Positions 59,970-64,000 of a stretch of DNA of 64,000 nt are shown one piece after another. Made by a program: the position numbers and the translations under genes. Every line of letters starts with the position of its first letter. The stretch's first letter is position 1. This DNA comes from Anaerolineae bacterium (GTDB taxonomy: Bacteria > Chloroflexota > Anaerolineae > Anaerolineales > Villigracilaceae). The notes below the pieces were generated by a model. It was given only the letters and a program-made list of their open reading frames with translations. It did not search any database and was not told the origin of the DNA. The stretch spans positions 1 through 64,000 of the forward strand of contig JABGQT010000134.1 of the NCBI GenBank assembly GCA_018648685.1. Direction: 5' to 3'.

Positions 59970-59994
59970 TATCAACGATAACGAAACGTTGATA
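59970..59994. promoter_or_regulatory. Candidate operator: inverted repeat between gntR and ygeY-like genes
   Basis: TATCAACG-N9-CGTTGATA. Confidence 0.45.
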
Positions 59995-60711
59995 TTAACG
60001 TTGTATGTGCCCCAAAATATGAAAATCGAAATAACCCGGTAAGAAATAGCCTAAGCTGTAGTCGATCACCTGATCTGAGTCTAAATAAATTCTTGAGCTC
60101 AGGCGCAGCAAAACATCGCCACGCTGAATTTCAAGAGCTTTTGCTACAGAAGATGAAGCACTGCTTGCATTTACACCGATCTTTGCAACCGTTGGCAAAT
60201 CTCCGCGCCCGAGCATAAAATCCAACACAGAGCCGTTGAATTGCTTCGGTAGATCATCAACCGCCAGAAATTCAGTAGGCAGAATATCGACAAGATAAGC
60301 TGCTGCGCGCTCGGTGGTACTGATCACACGAGAGACCCGCGTGAGGGATGTGTTCAACGGAACGCCCAACTTTTGGGCTTGCTTCTCGTTGGCCAGCACT
60401 GTCTCGACCGATAGATTTCCGACTGTAACCGACAACCCCATACGCTTTGCCATTGTCTGGATGCTTTCTAGTACCTCAAGACCGCTCTCTAAAACTGGCG
60501 CATCCCCGACCACAAAAGTCCCCGCCCCCTGCCGACGACGGATCAGCCCTTGCGTCTCAAAAGTACGCATCGCCTCACGCAAGGTCGCGCGTGACACGCC
60601 TAATTGCTTTGCCAACTTAGGCTCCGAAGGCAAACGCTCCCCAGCAGGGACCGAAGCGATCAATGCGCCTAGATCAGCTTGCAATTTCTGAAAAGGTGAA
60701 ATTAAAACCAT
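59995..60711 (-). CDS. GntR-family transcriptional regulator
   Basis: wHTH AGERLPSEPKLAKQLGVSRATLREAMRTFETQGLIRRRQGAGTFV; UTRA/HutC-like C-terminus. Confidence 0.92.
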   Translation of the reverse strand: MVLISPFQKLQADLGALIASVPAGERLPSEPKLAKQLGVSRATLREAMRTFETQGLIRRRQGAGTFVVGDAPVLESGLEVLESIQTMAKRMGLSVTVGNLSVETVLANEKQAQKLGVPLNTSLTRVSRVISTTERAAAYLVDILPTEFLAVDDLPKQFNGSVLDFMLGRGDLPTVAKIGVNASSASSSVAKALEIQRGDVLLRLSSRIYLDSDQVIDYSLGYFLPGYFDFHILGHIQR

Positions 60712-60739
60712 AATAATTCCTGTAACATGTTGCGTGATG

Positions 60740-60775
60740 CGTGTTGCGTGACTTTTTCACCAAACACGCAACACG
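60740..60775. repeat. Short-word inverted repeat
   Basis: CGTGTTGCGTG-N14-CACGCAACACG; flanking direct repeats of TGTTGCGTGA type. Confidence 0.65.
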
Positions 60776-60784
60776 AAACACACT

Positions 60785-62575
60785 CTATTTTTCTATAATC
60801 GGTACAAACTCAAAGTTCGTCACATCTACCAGCCCAAGATCAGAAATCCGCAATTCGGGAATAACGACCAAAGCTAATAAAGACAACTGCATATTTGGAT
60901 TATTCAACGTAGAGCCACAAGCCTTGAAAGCATCCAAAACAGTGGATGCTTTTTTCGCCACGATCGAAGCCTCTTCTGTGGACATCAAGCCCGCGATCTC
61001 CAATTCAACCAAACCAATGACCTCGCCATCTTTGACGACCACTTGTCCGCCGCCGATCTCAGCGAGTTTATTAGCTGCAATCGCCATATCAGCTTCGCTT
61101 GTGCCTGTCACGATCATGTGATGGCTATCGTGTGCAACTGTTGAAGCGATGCCACATTTTTCAGTGAAGCCAAATCCACTCACCAATCCTACCGTCACAT
61201 CACCTGTGGCCTTGTGTCTTTCGACAAGAGCCAATTTTGCAATATCACGCTCAATATCAACATGGATCTCACCATCTTTCGGCTGGATTTTCAACTTTAG
61301 ATGCTTGGTCGGTGCCTGATTTTCGATGACACCAATCACATTCGCCGTAACGCTCTTGCCCGACTTTGCTTCCGTTACGAGAGCAAAATCTTCGGCTTTG
61401 AGCGGGTGCCCCAAATGGACAGAACCCCGTGCCCAATCTGGATAGGCAACTTGCGGCATCTGGATTGTCATCTCTCCGTTTTGAGCAATCACCTGCCCTT
61501 TGGCAATGACCATCTCCGGGTGAAAATCGTTCAAATCGTCAACGATGAGTATATCTGCCCAACGACCGGGAGCGATCATGCCAATTTCACGGGATAAGCC
61601 GAAGTGCTCGGCGGTGTTTATCGTCATCATCTGAAGTGCGGTCATTGGAGGCAAGCCCACATCAAGTGCGTGGCGCAGCACTCTGTCCATATGCCCATCA
61701 TTAACGAGCGTGCCCACATGAGAATCATCCGTACAAAGCAGAAAACGGCGCGAATCTAATTTATGCTTGAGAATGGCATCCACTTGGGTTTCAACATCCA
61801 GCCAGCCAGAACCATAACGGAGCATGGCTTTCATGCCCTGACGAACACGGGCAATAGCATCTTCGGGGCGCGTGCCTTCGTGGTCATCTTCGATGCCCGC
61901 GGCAACATAACCATGAAAATCTCTGCCCAAATCGAGGTTGGGATAATGTCCACCGATGATTTTTCCCGCATCACGCGTGGCGGCGATTTCAGCCATCATC
62001 TTCTCGCTGGCATTGAAAACACCGGGAAAATCCATCACTTCGCCAAGACCGATAATGCCATCCCAATGCAGGGCTTCGGCAACATCGTCGGGTGTGATCT
62101 CTGCGCCCGGAGTCTCAAAGCCCGGCGCGGAGGGAACACAAGAAGGAATTTGCACCCAAACGTGGATGGGTTGCTCGGCGGCATCATCTACCATTAGCTT
62201 GACACCTTTAAGACCGAAAACATTGGCGATCTCATGCGGGTCAATGAACATGCCCGTTGTGCCGCGTTTAGCAACAGCGCGTACAAATTCTGTTACTGTA
62301 ACCATCCCCGATTCGACATGCATGTGACCATCGAGCAAGCCGGGGACAAGGTGTTTACCGCCGGCGTTAATGATCACTGTATCTTTCGAAACACAATGTG
62401 AAGCATCTTTGCCAACATAGGCGATATGTCCATCTACAATGGCGATATCGGTTTTCAAAATAAATTCACCCGACTGAACGCTGACCCAAACACCGTTACG
62501 AATGACCATATCGGCAGGGACGCGCCCCATGGCGACGTCAACGAGTTTTTTTGTGAGTTCGAGAGAAGTTTTCAT
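60785..62575 (-). CDS. ade: Adenine deaminase
   Basis: LVPGLLDGHMHVESGMVTVTEFVRAVAKRGTTGMFIDPHEIANVFG; CTDDSHVGTLVNDGHMD; TVAHDSHHMIVTG. Confidence 0.93.
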   Translation of the reverse strand: MKTSLELTKKLVDVAMGRVPADMVIRNGVWVSVQSGEFILKTDIAIVDGHIAYVGKDASHCVSKDTVIINAGGKHLVPGLLDGHMHVESGMVTVTEFVRAVAKRGTTGMFIDPHEIANVFGLKGVKLMVDDAAEQPIHVWVQIPSCVPSAPGFETPGAEITPDDVAEALHWDGIIGLGEVMDFPGVFNASEKMMAEIAATRDAGKIIGGHYPNLDLGRDFHGYVAAGIEDDHEGTRPEDAIARVRQGMKAMLRYGSGWLDVETQVDAILKHKLDSRRFLLCTDDSHVGTLVNDGHMDRVLRHALDVGLPPMTALQMMTINTAEHFGLSREIGMIAPGRWADILIVDDLNDFHPEMVIAKGQVIAQNGEMTIQMPQVAYPDWARGSVHLGHPLKAEDFALVTEAKSGKSVTANVIGVIENQAPTKHLKLKIQPKDGEIHVDIERDIAKLALVERHKATGDVTVGLVSGFGFTEKCGIASTVAHDSHHMIVTGTSEADMAIAANKLAEIGGGQVVVKDGEVIGLVELEIAGLMSTEEASIVAKKASTVLDAFKACGSTLNNPNMQLSLLALVVIPELRISDLGLVDVTNFEFVPIIEK

Positions 62576-62605
62576 AAAATTATCCAGTACCAAATAATGA
62601 TTTCG

Positions 62606-64000
62606 TTATTTTTCATTATTCGGCGTTTCTATATACTTTTCAATTAGGTAGTCATACTGTCCTGTATTGAGTTTATATATTTCAATAAAACGTTGGCTGT
62701 CCCAAAGAGGTCCAGATATGACATAGGAAAGCTTTTCATAATATTGAGCCAAGTTCGGTTCTTGGATTTTTATTTCTCCAGATTTTAAAGTTTCGTGGTA
62801 TCCGGTGGGAATTTTTCGCCAAAAATGACCAATTCTCCAATTCACTTTGTCCTTTGCTGGTAATCTTGCCAATAATGGATCTGATAACGCGAGAAAATCA
62901 TAAGCATAGGTGTTTGGTCCTTGTTCATATGCAGGCCTTCCAAGCATGCCAAACATTTCGACATTTTCTTTTTCTGTATATATCCATTTTTTGCCTGCAT
63001 ATTCCGACCCATATTCAGCAGTATGGCGAATACCATATTCGGTCAAACCAGAAAAGTTCTCATGAACAGCTTTTTCATCTTCAATACCATTGAGATCAAC
63101 TTTTATCGCAATACTCTTTCTGGCCACAATATTTTTTATTGGAGAATAATCAGTATATGCAACAAATAAAAGGATAATGGCAAGACTTATAAGAAAAGTT
63201 TTCTCTGAAAAGAAAGAAATTCGTGAGAATAAAATAATTGCAATAAAAAAGGGAGCTGCAAAAAATCTGCCTGACATAAAATCCCCGCCAATAGAAAGAA
63301 TATAGGCCAAATATAAAAGAACACCTATATAAGAAATGATCTTTTTTTTGTCTTTTTCAATGAAAACCGCAACACCGGCAAAAGCAATTATTAATAAAGT
63401 CACAGGGTCAAGTGCTATGGAATTTAAAAAATAATCAATGCCTTGCCCAATGAGCGAAATTTTAGGAACACCTGTATTTAATTTCGCATAAGCTGTATTT
63501 GGGAAAGGGAAACCATAATAGAATATTGAAAATAACTCCCAAAGAATTAAAGGCGAGAAGCCTAAAACAAGCTCCCGGATTTTGGTTTTCCAACTCTTCG
63601 AAACTGAAAGAAAATGATAGACAAGGGCGGGTAAAACAAGCAAAATTGCGTCTTGACGATTTACTGTGATCAAAGCTGCGCTTATTGTTAACCCCAAAAG
63701 ATTTTCTTTAGAACTCAAGAAAATCAAAAAGAAAAGAGCTAAGAGGAAGTAAGTCAGAGGGTTCTCTAACCCAGAAGTCGAATAATCTATAAAAGCTTTT
63801 GAAGAAATTATCGCAACTCCAAAAACCAATTTTGAATATATTTTGTTTGTTTTACTAAAAACGATATAGACAGATAGCGTAGAGACAAAAATGGAGAGAA
63901 ATATAACTAACATATACAATCCATTATCTCTGCTTAAATCCAGCAGTCTTGTTTGAACAAAATAAATAGCCGATATTAGCAGTGCCCAAAGCGGATGAGT
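62606..64000 (-). CDS. Multi-TM glycosyltransferase-like protein (arabinofuranosyltransferase-like), truncated by the window end
   Basis: LWELFSIFYYGFPFPNTAYAKLNTGVP; the reading frame stays open to base 64000 (THPLWALLISAIYFVQTRLLDLSRDNGLYM...). Confidence 0.65.
   Translation of the reverse strand, partial: THPLWALLISAIYFVQTRLLDLSRDNGLYMLVIFLSIFVSTLSVYIVFSKTNKIYSKLVFGVAIISSKAFIDYSTSGLENPLTYFLLALFFLIFLSSKENLLGLTISAALITVNRQDAILLVLPALVYHFLSVSKSWKTKIRELVLGFSPLILWELFSIFYYGFPFPNTAYAKLNTGVPKISLIGQGIDYFLNSIALDPVTLLIIAFAGVAVFIEKDKKKIISYIGVLLYLAYILSIGGDFMSGRFFAAPFFIAIILFSRISFFSEKTFLISLAIILLFVAYTDYSPIKNIVARKSIAIKVDLNGIEDEKAVHENFSGLTEYGIRHTAEYGSEYAGKKWIYTEKENVEMFGMLGRPAYEQGPNTYAYDFLALSDPLLARLPAKDKVNWRIGHFWRKIPTGYHETLKSGEIKIQEPNLAQYYEKLSYVISGPLWDSQRFIEIYKLNTGQYDYLIEKYIETPNNEK

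Noticed and set aside
46812-62575. Possibility of a phage-defence or toxin-antitoxin island in the accessory half
   Set aside because: No nuclease, reverse transcriptase, TIR, ATPase-effector or toxin pair recognised; genes are metabolic, transport or surface.

Overview
The window is about 64 kb of bacterial chromosome. By gene content and lipoprotein style it looks like Chloroflexota/Anaerolineae, but this is inference, since no rRNA or database search was available. Main blocks: (1) 0-6.4 kb: two paralogous NUDIX genes, small enzymes, a MrfB/YprB-like exonuclease with TPRs, and rubrerythrin; (2) 6.5-12.8 kb: desaturase and surface-glycan genes (GT2 with a degenerate methyltransferase-like N-terminus, methyltransferase, GT39-like); (3) 12.9-27.0 kb: a complete 14-gene nuoA-N complex I operon on the minus strand, followed by fabI; (4) 28-37 kb: NBR1-type Ig + CAP lipoprotein, groES-groEL under a CIRCE element, PPIase lipoprotein, COG2403-like GTPase, argS; (5) 37-62.6 kb: accessory metabolism dominated by what looks like an anaerobic, selenium-linked purine catabolism locus. 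It holds a fused Se-dependent-XDH-type molybdoenzyme, a BMP/nucleoside ABC transporter, carbamate kinase, a YgeW-like carbamoyltransferase, a second ATCase-like carbamoyltransferase with altered acceptor-site motifs, YgeY-like hydrolase, a GntR regulator and adenine deaminase. The most interesting signals are this putative carbamoyl-phosphate-yielding purine module, especially the non-canonical ATCase homologue, and a set of small palindromic or short-word repeats: ~93-96 bp TIR elements, operon hairpins, and a repeat-derived in-frame insertion in argS. No CRISPR array, tRNA, rRNA or transposase was recognised.
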